Source: Dehalococcoidia bacterium (lineage in GTDB: Bacteria > Chloroflexota > Dehalococcoidia > Lucifugimonadales > Lucifugimonadaceae). From it: 43,554 nt of DNA. Numbering within the stretch: position 1 is the stretch's first letter; every line of letters begins with the position of its first letter. Below, piece after piece: positions 17,388 through 27,115 of the stretch. The stretch lies in contig PAOU01000003.1 in NCBI GenBank assembly GCA_002708085.1, positions 18,132 to 61,685 on the forward strand, given 5' to 3'. The notes beneath the pieces were generated by a model. That model saw only the letters and a list, made by a program, of their open reading frames with translations. It searched no databases and was not told the origin of the DNA. The position numbers and the translations under genes were made by a program.

Positions 17388-18691
17388 TATTTAATATCTA
17401 ATTTTATCGGAACCCCATTTAATCCGAATTTTTTTCTTAATCCATTTTCTAAATATCTTTTATAAGTAAAATGTAATAGTTTTCCATTTTGGAATTTAAT
17501 TTCGAATGTTGGTGGTTTAGTTGATTTTTGAAAAGCATTTTTGATAATAATTTTTGATCTTCCTTTTGATGGAGGTGGATGTTTAGATATTGTATCTATA
17601 ATATTAGTCCAAATTTTATCATCATGAATAGTTTTATTATATTCTTCATACACTTCAAGGATTTTGTCAAAAATAGTTTCAATTCCTATTTTTGTTACAT
17701 TAGAAGTAAAAATTATAGGAGATCCATTTAAGAATTTTAATTTATCCATCGTAACATTAGATATATCATCTTGTGTTAATGATAATTCTTCATTAAGATC
17801 CCACTTATTTGCAATTACTATACATCCTTTTCCAGCATCTTTTATCATTCCTGCTATATGTGAATCTTGAGAACTTATTTTTTCAGTTATATCAGTCACT
17901 AATAACGATATATCAGATCTTGAAATAGATTTGATACTTCTTATAACACTATATTTTTCTATTCCTGGTTCTATGCTTCCCCTTCTTCTTAAACCAGCAG
18001 TATCTATAAAGTTAATTTTTTTATTTTCAAAAACAATTTCTGTGTCTATAGAATCTCTAGTAGTTCCTGCTATAGGATTAACAATTGATCTATCTTCACC
18101 AATTATTGAGTTAAATAAAGAAGATTTTCCTACATTCGGTTTTCCTACAATTGCGACATTTATAGAATCTGATTTTTCAGGTTTCTCATTAAATAAGGGT
18201 AATTGTTTAGAAATTTCATCCATAACATCTGAGACACCGTTACCATGATATGCGCTTAAGGTAACTACTTTTTTCAATCCTAATTTATAGAATTCTGAAA
18301 TTCCTAACATTCTATTAGGATTATCAACTTTATTGATTGCTAAAACACAGGGTTTATTAGATTTTCTAGCTAATTGAGCAGCATAGGAATCTAGTACATT
18401 TAAACCTTCTTTGGAATCCACTACTAAAATAATTGCATCAGATTCTTTTAAAACTTGTTTGGTAACTTCAGAAACTTCATTTGAAATTTCTTCCTGAGGA
18501 GTTTCATCTATTCCTCCTGTGTCAATTAGTATAAATCTGTTATCATCTGACTCCACATTTAGAGATATCCAGTCTCTCGTAGTGCCTGGAACGTTGCTAA
18601 CTATTGAAATACGTGTTCCCGCTATTCTATTGAAAAGCGTGGATTTTCCTACATTAGGTCTTCCGAAAATTGCAATTACTGGGATACTCAT
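17387..18691 (-). CDS. der: Ribosome biogenesis GTPase Der (EngA)
   Basis: Two G domains: GRPNVGKSTLFNRIAGTRISIVSNVPGTTRD and GKPNVGKSSLFNSIIGEDRSIVNPIAGTTRDSID. Confidence 0.96.
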   Translation of the reverse strand: MSIPVIAIFGRPNVGKSTLFNRIAGTRISIVSNVPGTTRDWISLNVESDDNRFILIDTGGIDETPQEEISNEVSEVTKQVLKESDAIILVVDSKEGLNVLDSYAAQLARKSNKPCVLAINKVDNPNRMLGISEFYKLGLKKVVTLSAYHGNGVSDVMDEISKQLPLFNEKPEKSDSINVAIVGKPNVGKSSLFNSIIGEDRSIVNPIAGTTRDSIDTEIVFENKKINFIDTAGLRRRGSIEPGIEKYSVIRSIKSISRSDISLLVTDITEKISSQDSHIAGMIKDAGKGCIVIANKWDLNEELSLTQDDISNVTMDKLKFLNGSPIIFTSNVTKIGIETIFDKILEVYEEYNKTIHDDKIWTNIIDTISKHPPPSKGRSKIIIKNAFQKSTKPPTFEIKFQNGKLLHFTYKRYLENGLRKKFGLNGVPIKLDIK

Positions 18692-18718
18692 AATAAATAT
18701 TGAGAAAAGTTGATATTT

Positions 18719-19621
18719 TTATAAAAACAATTGATCTAATAGAGAGACTTGGGACCAAACTCTATTTTCTGCTTGGTCAAAAACTATTGATTGTGGATGC
18801 TCTAGTAAGTTTTCTGAGATCTCTTCTCCAGGATGAGCAGGTAAGTCATGCATAAATAGAGCTTCAGGAGATATAGAAAGTAATTTTTCATTTACTTGAA
18901 AATTTTTAAAAATTATTTTCCTTTTAGATATTTCTTTTTCCTGGCCCATACTAGCCCAAACATCTGTATAGATAATATTAGAATTCTCAACAGCTTTTTC
19001 AGGAGAAGACTCTATATGGAATGATCCTCCATATTTCTTAACTAATTGTTCTGTTTTAGTAATATCGGTTTTTCCAAATCCGAATTCTTTAGGAGTGCAA
19101 ATCACGAATTTTCCCCCTAAAGATAGAATAGCATGAGATAAACTGAGCGCTACATTATTTCCGTCTCCAATGAAAGTAATTTTGATATCTTTAAAATTCA
19201 AAGACGTTGATTCATATATTGTTAAGAGGTCTCCTAAAGCTTGACATGGATGTTCTACATCACTTAAAGCATTTATTACTGGAATATTAGAATAATTAGA
19301 GAATTCTTCAATAGTGGAATGTGAAAAGGTTCTTAGAATAGCTATATCAGCCATTCTTGAAACTACTTTAGAGATGTCTTTAATAGGCTCTCTTTTTCCC
19401 ATACCAATTTCTTCAGGACCAAAATATATAGGGGAACCTCCAAGTATATTAATAGCCTTGAAGAATCCAAGTTTTGTTCTTAGAGAAGGTTTTTCAAATA
19501 ATAAAACTACATTCTTCCCTTTTAGTGATTCTGTCCTTAACCCTTTTTTAAATTCTAAAGATTTTTCTACAATCTTTCTTATTTGTTTTGGTTCTAAGTC
19601 AGTGATATTCAATAAATTCAT
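18719..19621 (-). CDS. argF: Ornithine carbamoyltransferase-family protein
   Basis: EKPSLRTKLGFFKA (carbamoyl-P loop), HPCQALGDLLT, DVWASMGQEKE, MHDLPAHPGEEIS. Confidence 0.88.
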   Translation of the reverse strand: MNLLNITDLEPKQIRKIVEKSLEFKKGLRTESLKGKNVVLLFEKPSLRTKLGFFKAINILGGSPIYFGPEEIGMGKREPIKDISKVVSRMADIAILRTFSHSTIEEFSNYSNIPVINALSDVEHPCQALGDLLTIYESTSLNFKDIKITFIGDGNNVALSLSHAILSLGGKFVICTPKEFGFGKTDITKTEQLVKKYGGSFHIESSPEKAVENSNIIYTDVWASMGQEKEISKRKIIFKNFQVNEKLLSISPEALFMHDLPAHPGEEISENLLEHPQSIVFDQAENRVWSQVSLLDQLFL

Positions 19622-19691
19622 GATTTTTAATCCAAGTTGTTCTATAAATGTATATTAAATCAAAATATTCTTTAAAAGAAATAATTGATAT

Positions 19692-21359
19692 CTACATCTT
19701 GTTTGGCGATTCCATTCCCATGATAGATAATGCTTCAGAAAGAATTAATTTAGAAGCTTTAATTAAATATAATCTACTATTTGAGATTGGATAATCTTTT
19801 TGTTTTTCAGGCAACACTCTGCATTTTTCGTAGAATTTTTGAAGCAATTGAGATAATTCCAAAGTATATTGAGGCAACCTATGAACTTCCAATTTTTCTG
19901 ATGAGAATCTTAGAATTTCGGGAAATTCTGAAAGTTTTTTCATTACTTCTATTTCTGTATAGTGTGTTAATAGGTTTAGGTTAGAAGTTGATTTTGAAAG
20001 ATTTAAATCTCTACTTTTTTCTATTATTGAATTCATTCTCGCATGAGCATATTGGACATAATAAACTGGATTTTCACTAGAACTTTTTTTTGAAACATCT
20101 ATGTCAAATTCCATTTGACTGTCTGGAGATTTGCTTAAGAAGTTATATCTACAAGCATCTTTTCCTACTTCTTCTATTAAGTCTTTTAATGGAATTGATG
20201 TGCCTTTTCTTTTACTAAATTTTGTCATTGAAGATTTAGTTTTTAAAGAAACAATTTGGTTTAAAATTACTACAAATCTATTTCTTTCTACACCCAGTGC
20301 TTTTAATGCATCTGATAATCTTTTTATATGTCCATGGTGATCAGCACCCCAAATATCTATTACCATGTCGAAATTTCTCGTAAGGAATTTATTTTTGTGA
20401 TAAGCAATATCAGTAGCAAAATATGTAGGTGCACCTCCTTCACTTTTAATTAGAACATTATTTTTATTATCTCCAAGTTTTTTTGAATCAAGCCATGTAG
20501 CTCCATCTTCTTCAAATACTAAATCTTTCTTTTTTAAAATATTAATTGTTTCTGTAAATTCACCATTTTTAATTAGAGATTTTTCACTAAACCATGAATT
20601 GTACTCAACTCCTAGTTTGATTAGATCATCCTTGATATTATTTAATATTTGTTTGATGCCTATTTCTTTGAGATGTATTAGAGCCTCTTTTTTAGAGATT
20701 TTGGTGAATTTTTCATAGTTTTCTGATTTTATTTGTTCTGCTATTTCCTCTAATTCTTTTCCTTCATATCCGTTTTCAGGTATAGGTAAATTATTATTAA
20801 ATAAGTTCATATATCTTACATATAAAGATTCAGTGAAAAGGTCTATTTGATTTCCAGCATCATTAATGTAATATTCTCTGTTTACTTGAAATCCTTGTGT
20901 CTCTAATAAATTAGATAAAGTACTTCCAATTACTGCACCTCTTGCATGTCCAATGTGTAAATTTCCTGTAGGATTTACACTAACAAATTCAACTTGAATT
21001 TTTTTATTGAAATTCTCTTTTTTAGAATAATTATTTTCTTTATTTAGGATAGATTTTAAATTTTCTTGTAACCACTGATCTGACAAAAAGAAATTTATAA
21101 ATCCAGGTTTTTTGAAAGATACATTTTTTATAAAATCAGGAAGTTCTAGATTTTTTATAATTATTTTCGCTATTTCTTCAGGATTTTGATTTAATTCTCG
21201 GGAAACTTGCAGTGCAATATTTGATGAATAGTCTCCATGTTCTTTTATTTGAGGTTTTTCTACTACAAAATCAATTTTCTTGCTCTTTTTAAAGTATTCT
21301 CCATTGAATGATGAAAGAGCTTCATTTAAATATTTTTTCAGAACAAATGAAATTTCCAT
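19692..21359 (-). CDS. argS: Arginyl-tRNA synthetase
   Basis: VSVNPTGNLHIGHARGAVIGSTLSNLLE; KFSKRKGTSIPLKDLIEEVG; C-terminal DALR region. Confidence 0.96.
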   Translation of the reverse strand: MEISFVLKKYLNEALSSFNGEYFKKSKKIDFVVEKPQIKEHGDYSSNIALQVSRELNQNPEEIAKIIIKNLELPDFIKNVSFKKPGFINFFLSDQWLQENLKSILNKENNYSKKENFNKKIQVEFVSVNPTGNLHIGHARGAVIGSTLSNLLETQGFQVNREYYINDAGNQIDLFTESLYVRYMNLFNNNLPIPENGYEGKELEEIAEQIKSENYEKFTKISKKEALIHLKEIGIKQILNNIKDDLIKLGVEYNSWFSEKSLIKNGEFTETINILKKKDLVFEEDGATWLDSKKLGDNKNNVLIKSEGGAPTYFATDIAYHKNKFLTRNFDMVIDIWGADHHGHIKRLSDALKALGVERNRFVVILNQIVSLKTKSSMTKFSKRKGTSIPLKDLIEEVGKDACRYNFLSKSPDSQMEFDIDVSKKSSSENPVYYVQYAHARMNSIIEKSRDLNLSKSTSNLNLLTHYTEIEVMKKLSEFPEILRFSSEKLEVHRLPQYTLELSQLLQKFYEKCRVLPEKQKDYPISNSRLYLIKASKLILSEALSIMGMESPNKM

Positions 21360-21460
21360 AGGCTTAGATTAGCATAAAAATCATCTATATTAACTATAGT
21401 GAAGGATAAATAAAATTCATGTATTCTTATTCATAAGTCGTAATAATATATGGGATCTTT

Positions 21461-21607
21461 ATGGACAAGTTAAAAACAGATTTTTTTAAAAAGTTATTTA
21501 AGGATTTTAATTTGTCTTCCTCAGAAATTCATAATCTTGAAAATAATATCAATGTAATAAAGTCACATTTAGAGATATTAAAAAAAATAGATATAAATCA
21601 AAGATAA
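21461..21607 (+). CDS. 48-aa GatC/AtzG-like small protein (amidase partner candidate)
   Basis: Manual translation MDKLKTDFFKKLFKDFNLSSSEIHNLENNINVIKSHLEILKKIDINQR*. The pattern L(S)xxEIxxLexnixxIkxhLeiLkkiDI resembles GatC/DUF4089 (AtzG). Immediately upstream of an amidase-signature gene. Confidence 0.55.
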   Translation: MDKLKTDFFKKLFKDFNLSSSEIHNLENNINVIKSHLEILKKIDINQR

Positions 21608-21617
21608 AAAGGAAAAC

Positions 21618-23027
21618 ATAAATAACCAAGAATTAACTCTATATACTATAAAAGATTTATCACAAAAAATTCATGATAAATCTATATCTCCTGTTGAATT
21701 AACTAATGCTTATTTGGATAAAATTGAATTACTTGATAAAGAATTAAATTCTTTCATGGAAGTTTATAAAGATTCTGCTTTAAAAACAGCAATTAGACTT
21801 GAGAAAGAACTATTATCTGGAAATACAAGGGGCCCTCTTCATGGAATTCCAATAGGATTGAAAGATATTTTTGATATTAAAAATAAAATTACAACTGTAG
21901 GATCAAAGATTTTAAGGAATAATTTTGCCTCTTCTAATGCTACTGTTGTAGATAAATTAGAATCATCAGGTGCCATAATTATAGGAAAAACTTCTTTAGT
22001 AGAATTTGCATTTGGAGCTACAGGTTTGAATCCACATTATCCTCAAACTGTAAATCCTTGGAATAAAGAAAAAATTCCTGGAGGATCAAGTAGTGGATCC
22101 GGGGTAGCAGTTTCTTCAAAATTATGTGCTGGAGCATTGGGTACAGATACTGGAGGATCTGTAAGAATGCCAGCTTCTTTGTGTGGTATTTCTGGCTTAA
22201 AACCATCTTATGGATTAGTTTCACGAACTGGTGTATTTCCATTAAGTTGGACTTTAGATCATGTAGGTCCTTTAGCAAGTACTCCTTACGATTGTGGTTT
22301 GATAATGAATAGTATTTCAGGTTATGATTCGACTGATAAAGACTCTGTTTTTTTGGAAAATTTTGATTTTAATGGAAGAATTGGAAAATCTATCAAAGGA
22401 ATTAAGATTGGTGTTCCACAAGAATATTTTTTTGATGATTTAGATTCAGAAGTTGAAGAAAAAATTAATAATTCTATTAGCTATCTTGAAGATAATGGAG
22501 CAATAATCCGAAAAATTTCCTGTCCTTGGGTAAAATTTGGAAGATCTATAAATTTAATTATTAGTTCTTCAGAAGGATTATCTATACATGAAGATTGGTT
22601 GAAAAATTATAGAGATCAATATGATCCTAAAGTGAAATCTAGATTTCTATCAGCTATGTCTATTAGTTCAAATGATTATATAAAAGCACTAAAATCTAAA
22701 GAATGGTTTACTGGAAAAATGAATGAAATTTTCCAAGAAGTAGATTTAATTATTTCTCCCACTATACCTATTTTGGCGACAAATATTGAAGACGATTCTA
22801 ATGTTGGAAATATAAAAAACCCATTATTTACTGGTGTTTTCAATGTAACTGGGCATCCATCATTAAGTGTTAATGCTGGTTTTTCAAAAAATAAACTTCC
22901 TATTGGATTAATGATAAGTGGTAGACATAAGGAAGATGATTTAGTTTTACAAATAGGTGAGATTATTGGAGGAACTGAATCAGAATACTTTAGAAAGAAT
23001 AATATTCGAATTCAGGAAATAATATGA
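21618..23027 (+). CDS. Amidase signature enzyme (GatA/AtzE-like paralog); start codon non-canonical or unresolved
   Basis: The track starts at TTG 21714, but conserved family N-terminus QELTLYTIKDLSQKIHDKSISPVELTNAYLDKIELLD is encoded upstream in frame. No ATG/GTG/TTG occurs between the TAA at 21594-21596 and 21714. ATA at 21618 follows AAGGA. Core GGSSSGSGVAVSSKLCAGALGTDTGGSVRMPASLCG. Confidence 0.75.
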   Translation: MNNQELTLYTIKDLSQKIHDKSISPVELTNAYLDKIELLDKELNSFMEVYKDSALKTAIRLEKELLSGNTRGPLHGIPIGLKDIFDIKNKITTVGSKILRNNFASSNATVVDKLESSGAIIIGKTSLVEFAFGATGLNPHYPQTVNPWNKEKIPGGSSSGSGVAVSSKLCAGALGTDTGGSVRMPASLCGISGLKPSYGLVSRTGVFPLSWTLDHVGPLASTPYDCGLIMNSISGYDSTDKDSVFLENFDFNGRIGKSIKGIKIGVPQEYFFDDLDSEVEEKINNSISYLEDNGAIIRKISCPWVKFGRSINLIISSSEGLSIHEDWLKNYRDQYDPKVKSRFLSAMSISSNDYIKALKSKEWFTGKMNEIFQEVDLIISPTIPILATNIEDDSNVGNIKNPLFTGVFNVTGHPSLSVNAGFSKNKLPIGLMISGRHKEDDLVLQIGEIIGGTESEYFRKNNIRIQEII

Positions 23028-23959
23028 AACAGATTTTAGGATTATTTGAAATTTTTCGTTTGAGACAGCAAATAAAAAATTTTCTTGTAATTGTTCCATT
23101 TTTATTTTCCTTGAACTTATGGTATTCCAACAATGAATTAGGACAATATTTGTTGATTTTTTCTTCTGTAGTAGGAGGAGTTTTGATTTTTTCTTTAGCT
23201 TCTTGGGCTGTATATCTTTTGAATGATGTAATAGATGCTGATATGGATTTAATTCATGAATCTAAGAAAAATAGGCCAATAGCTAGAGGTACAGTATCAA
23301 AAAATTATGCGTTAGTAATGTCTTTATTTCTTATAATAGGTGTCCCTATATTAGCATTTTTTCTTAGTACAGGTTTTTGTGTATGTATCGCTATATATTT
23401 ATTGATGAATATTTTTTATTCTCTTTTATTAAAACAAATAGTTATTATTGATGTTATTACTGTAGCTTTAGGGTTTGTTATTAGAGCTCTCTCAGGCGTA
23501 TTTATACTTAGAGATAGTGGTGTAGAAGTATTATCTAATCTTCAAGTATCTCCTTGGTTTTATTTATGTACAGGATTCGCAGCCCTATTCATTGTTTTGA
23601 TGAAAAGACACGGAGAATTAGAAGGTTCAGAACAAACATTTGTTACTAGGCCAACTTTAAGAATGTATTCTTCAAATTTGCTTTTAAGTTTAATTAATAT
23701 ATCTTGTTCTGCTACTATAATCACATATTCTCTATATACTGTTAGTGGGAAATTTGGATGGGAAGTTAATGTTCCTTCTGATAACTCAATGATTATTACT
23801 GTCCCGTTAGTGATTATAGGTATTTTCCGATATATGTATCTTTGTTTTGAAGAAAAAAAAGGAGAAAGTCCAGAAAAAATTATCACTTCTGATATATTTT
23901 TAATTATTGTAATTTTAATCTGGTTAATTACTAGTATTTTTATATTGTTATTAAGGTGA
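23024..23959 (+). CDS. UbiA-family prenyltransferase, similar to decaprenyl-phosphate phosphoribosyltransferase-type members
   Basis: LRQQIKNFLVIVPFLFS; LNDVIDADMDLIHESKKNRPIARGTVS; second motif region LMKRHGELEG; polytopic membrane protein. Confidence 0.82.
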   Translation: MKQILGLFEIFRLRQQIKNFLVIVPFLFSLNLWYSNNELGQYLLIFSSVVGGVLIFSLASWAVYLLNDVIDADMDLIHESKKNRPIARGTVSKNYALVMSLFLIIGVPILAFFLSTGFCVCIAIYLLMNIFYSLLLKQIVIIDVITVALGFVIRALSGVFILRDSGVEVLSNLQVSPWFYLCTGFAALFIVLMKRHGELEGSEQTFVTRPTLRMYSSNLLLSLINISCSATIITYSLYTVSGKFGWEVNVPSDNSMIITVPLVIIGIFRYMYLCFEEKKGESPEKIITSDIFLIIVILIWLITSIFILLLR

Positions 23960-23962
23960 TAA

Positions 23963-24712
23963 ATGAATTATAGGAATTATCTAGAGATTGTTTACCCCAT
24001 AGAGAAAAGAAAAATAGAAATATATATGCCTTGGGTAATTATTCAGAGAATAATTTCATTACCTTTTTTGGGATTGAGTATATTTTTAAAAATTTCTCCT
24101 AATTTTATTTCCTTGATTTCTATTTTTCTTATTCTTATAGCTTCATTCTTGATTGTCTTAAATTTTTTGGTTTTTGGAATATTAGCATTAACTTTAGCAG
24201 TGATATTTGACTGTGTTGATGGAGAATTAGCAAGAGTTTCAAAAAAAACAAGTATATTAGGTGAAAGATTGGAGTTTCTAGGGGCAGATTTTTTTACTAT
24301 GATTGGAATTCCATCAATAGCAATTTGGTTGTTTGTTTACAATGATTTATCAACTTTTATTTTATTTTTATGTTTTTTATCAGCTAGTTTGTCTGTTTTT
24401 GCAAGAAACTATTTTGAATTTGATTGTAATTTTGATTTGAAAAAATTAAATTTTACGGAAAAAATTATTATTTCTTGGTCTAAAAATCAAATAAATATTA
24501 ACCACACATCTTTATTAGTATCAATTATGTTTTTTTTAAGGATGAATTTGACTACTCAAGATGGAATTTTGTTTTTAGTAATTGTTTTATCTGGATTTTT
24601 TTATCCACAAAATATTTTTTATTTAGTAATTTTTGTAAGTATTTCGCAAATAGTATTTGTGTCTCTAATAATATTTGCAGATATCTTAAAAAATAAAATC
24701 ACTACTAATTAA
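23963..24712 (+). CDS. CDP-alcohol phosphatidyltransferase-like membrane protein with altered motif
   Basis: DCVDGELARVSKKTSILGERLEFLGAD compared with DxxDGxxARx8GxxxDxxxD. Confidence 0.78.
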   Translation: MNYRNYLEIVYPIEKRKIEIYMPWVIIQRIISLPFLGLSIFLKISPNFISLISIFLILIASFLIVLNFLVFGILALTLAVIFDCVDGELARVSKKTSILGERLEFLGADFFTMIGIPSIAIWLFVYNDLSTFILFLCFLSASLSVFARNYFEFDCNFDLKKLNFTEKIIISWSKNQININHTSLLVSIMFFLRMNLTTQDGILFLVIVLSGFFYPQNIFYLVIFVSISQIVFVSLIIFADILKNKITTN

Positions 24713-25442
24713 TGATCAATTTTTTAGCATCTTCGTAATCTTTAGGGAAATCTATTTCTATCCATTTTTTTTCTTTTATAGAAATGAATCCTATATCAAT
24801 GAATTTGACTAATTTGTCCAGGAGGTCTTCGTATCCAATAGTCTTGGAATTCAATAAAATATCTTCTTCAATAACTTCAAAGAATTTCATCATAGATTTT
24901 CTATTTAATCTCATGAATCCTATTGATTCTCCGAAATTTTTGAATTCTCCAGTAAGTCCACGTTTTATAGAAATGATTTTTTTTGTAGAAGCTCCAACTA
25001 AAATTTCTTCTCCAGTATTACTTGATTTTGGATCAATTAAAATTGTATTTTCATTTAAAGAATTGAAGATTAGAGAAATAATACTTGATTCACAAAAAAC
25101 ATCTCCATCCATAATTATGTTGTGATCATTAATGTGATTTCTAGTTAAATTTAAACTAAATATACTTCCAAGCTCGTAATCTTTATTAAATATAAAATCA
25201 CAATATGAAAAAAGTTTATGTTTGGAAATATGGGTTTTAATTTTTTCAGATTTATATCCTGTTACAAAAATAATTTTATTAATTTGTTTTTCATAATCAG
25301 ATATTTGATCTAGAGTTCTATCTATTAGAGTTTTACCTTGAATTTTTAATAGGCATTTGGGGTCTTTTGTTACTTCTTCTAACCTAGAACCTCTTCCAGC
25401 TACTAGAATTATGATGTTTAAGTTTTTATTATTTTTATACAT
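24705..25442 (-). CDS. Nucleotidyltransferase (PntC/LicC-like cytidylyltransferase candidate)
   Basis: IIILVAGRGSRLEEVTKDPKCLLKIQGKTLIDRTLDQI; MDGDVFCESS; KKWIEIDFPKDYEDAKKL. Confidence 0.78.
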   Translation of the reverse strand: MYKNNKNLNIIILVAGRGSRLEEVTKDPKCLLKIQGKTLIDRTLDQISDYEKQINKIIFVTGYKSEKIKTHISKHKLFSYCDFIFNKDYELGSIFSLNLTRNHINDHNIIMDGDVFCESSIISLIFNSLNENTILIDPKSSNTGEEILVGASTKKIISIKRGLTGEFKNFGESIGFMRLNRKSMMKFFEVIEEDILLNSKTIGYEDLLDKLVKFIDIGFISIKEKKWIEIDFPKDYEDAKKLIIN

Positions 25443-25924
25443 TAATTTTCCGAATTTCCTTTTGGTTTTTTGGCACGTTCAACCATTTCAATTACGTTAC
25501 CATCAGGATCTTGTATATATATTGCATATCTAGCCCAAGGATAAGGTTTATCTCTTAATGTTGGTTCTCCATTACTGAGAATTTTTACATTATTTTCTTT
25601 TAATTTCTTAAACCAACTTCTTATATCATCTACTATGAAAGCACAATGAGCAGAACCTGGAAGGAACACTTTATCCATATCTTCTCGTTTTTTACCTGTA
25701 GGGTTAAGGTATTCAAATAATTCTATAGAATGCCCATCTCCAGTTCCAACAAAAGCCATTTTAAGTTCTATATTTTTTAATCCAACAACATCTGATATCC
25801 ATTCTCCAGATTGAGTTGCAGGTTCTCTTTCTATTTTTAATCCTAAAATGTCAATATAAAAATGTAATGATGCCTCTAGGTTTTCTACGACAAAACCAGT
25901 ATGATATTGTCCAAGTATATTCAT
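25442..25924 (-). CDS. VOC (glyoxalase/dioxygenase superfamily) protein
   Basis: YHTGFVVENLEASLHFYIDILGLKIER, SIELFEY, AHCAFIVDDI, YIQDPDGNVIEMVE; TAATG overlap with the downstream gene. Confidence 0.86.
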   Translation of the reverse strand: MNILGQYHTGFVVENLEASLHFYIDILGLKIEREPATQSGEWISDVVGLKNIELKMAFVGTGDGHSIELFEYLNPTGKKREDMDKVFLPGSAHCAFIVDDIRSWFKKLKENNVKILSNGEPTLRDKPYPWARYAIYIQDPDGNVIEMVERAKKPKGNSEN

Positions 25925-26005
25925 GATTAACCTCCTTAGTTTATTTTAATCAAATCAATAATAATTGTTAATAAATAATTAGTTCATTTAAAGACAGATA
26001 TTTTT

Positions 26006-27115
26006 ATGAAAGACAAAGTACTATTTACACCAGGTCCTTTAACAACAAGTTTAGATGTTAAAAGATCAGGATTGAGGGATATTGGATCTAGAGATGAAGA
26101 ATTTATTCAATTATGTAGAGACTTAAGAAAAAATTTATTATTGTTAGCTAACCTTAGTCATGATGAATATGAAGTGATTCTTCTTCAAGGTTCAGGCACT
26201 TATGGTTTGGAGGCTGTATTATCTTCATTCACTCCACCAAATGGAAAATGGTTAATAGTTTCAAATGGTGATTATGGCCATAGATTAACTTTGATAGCTA
26301 AAATCCTTAATATTGATTTTATAGAAGCTTCTTTTCCTTGCCAAAATATTCCAGATAAAGAAGTGATAAATTATCATTTAGAGAATGATGAGAAAATTAC
26401 TCATGTTTCACTTACCCATTGTGAAACCACTACAGGAATTTTAAATCCAATTGAAGATCTTCTAGAGCTTCCTTCAATGTCAGATAAGAAAATTTTTATT
26501 GATGCTATAAGTTCTTTAGGGTTGTATGAAATTTCTAATCAAAATTCTGTTATTGATTTTTTAATAGGTTCTCCAAATAAATCTTTAGAGGGTATTCCTG
26601 GGTTTTCTTTTGTATTTGTAAAAAAAGAAATTCTAAATAAATATAATTATCCACCTAGAAGTTTTTCTTTAGATTTATTGGGACAGTATAGAGAATCAGT
26701 GAAAAGCGGACAATTCAGATTTACTCCTCCTGTTCAATCTATATTGGTTTTGAAAAAAGCTTTACAAATATATTTTGAAGAAGGGGGATTAAAATCGAGA
26801 TTTAAAAGGTATAAAAATATTCAATATTCTATAATTAATGGAATGAAAAAAATGGGATTTGAAACGATAGTTGCAAGTAAGGATCAAAGTGTTTTAATAA
26901 CTAGTTTTAAAATTCCTAATTTAAAAAGTTTTGTTTTTGAGAAATTTTACAAATTTCTAAGTGATCATGGACTAGTTATTTATCCGGGGAAAATTGAGGG
27001 AATTAATTCATTTAGAATTGGTCATATGGGACAAATAAAGGAAAAAGATGTTGATAACCTTCTCAAAAAAATTAATCTTTATTTAAAAAAATGTGAAAGT
27101 GATAATGAAATCTAA
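26006..27115 (+). CDS. phnW: Class V aminotransferase, 2-aminoethylphosphonate--pyruvate transaminase-like
   Basis: VLFTPGPLTTSLDVKRSGLRDIGSRDEEFIQLC, LLQGSGTYGLEAVLSSF, HVSLTHCETTTGILNPIEDL, GSPNKSLEGIPGFSFVFVKK, SGQFRFTPPVQSILVLKKAL, LVIYPGKIEGINSFRIGHMG. Confidence 0.85.
   Translation: MKDKVLFTPGPLTTSLDVKRSGLRDIGSRDEEFIQLCRDLRKNLLLLANLSHDEYEVILLQGSGTYGLEAVLSSFTPPNGKWLIVSNGDYGHRLTLIAKILNIDFIEASFPCQNIPDKEVINYHLENDEKITHVSLTHCETTTGILNPIEDLLELPSMSDKKIFIDAISSLGLYEISNQNSVIDFLIGSPNKSLEGIPGFSFVFVKKEILNKYNYPPRSFSLDLLGQYRESVKSGQFRFTPPVQSILVLKKALQIYFEEGGLKSRFKRYKNIQYSIINGMKKMGFETIVASKDQSVLITSFKIPNLKSFVFEKFYKFLSDHGLVIYPGKIEGINSFRIGHMGQIKEKDVDNLLKKINLYLKKCESDNEI

Noticed and set aside
17664-20340. Plus-strand ORFs 17664, 17931, 18519, 19314, 19781 and 20131
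   Set aside because: All antisense to well-recognised der, argF and argS, with no supporting motifs.
22018-22312. ORFs 22018..22278 (-) and 22124..22312 (+)
   Set aside because: Overlap the conserved amidase core; shadow ORFs.
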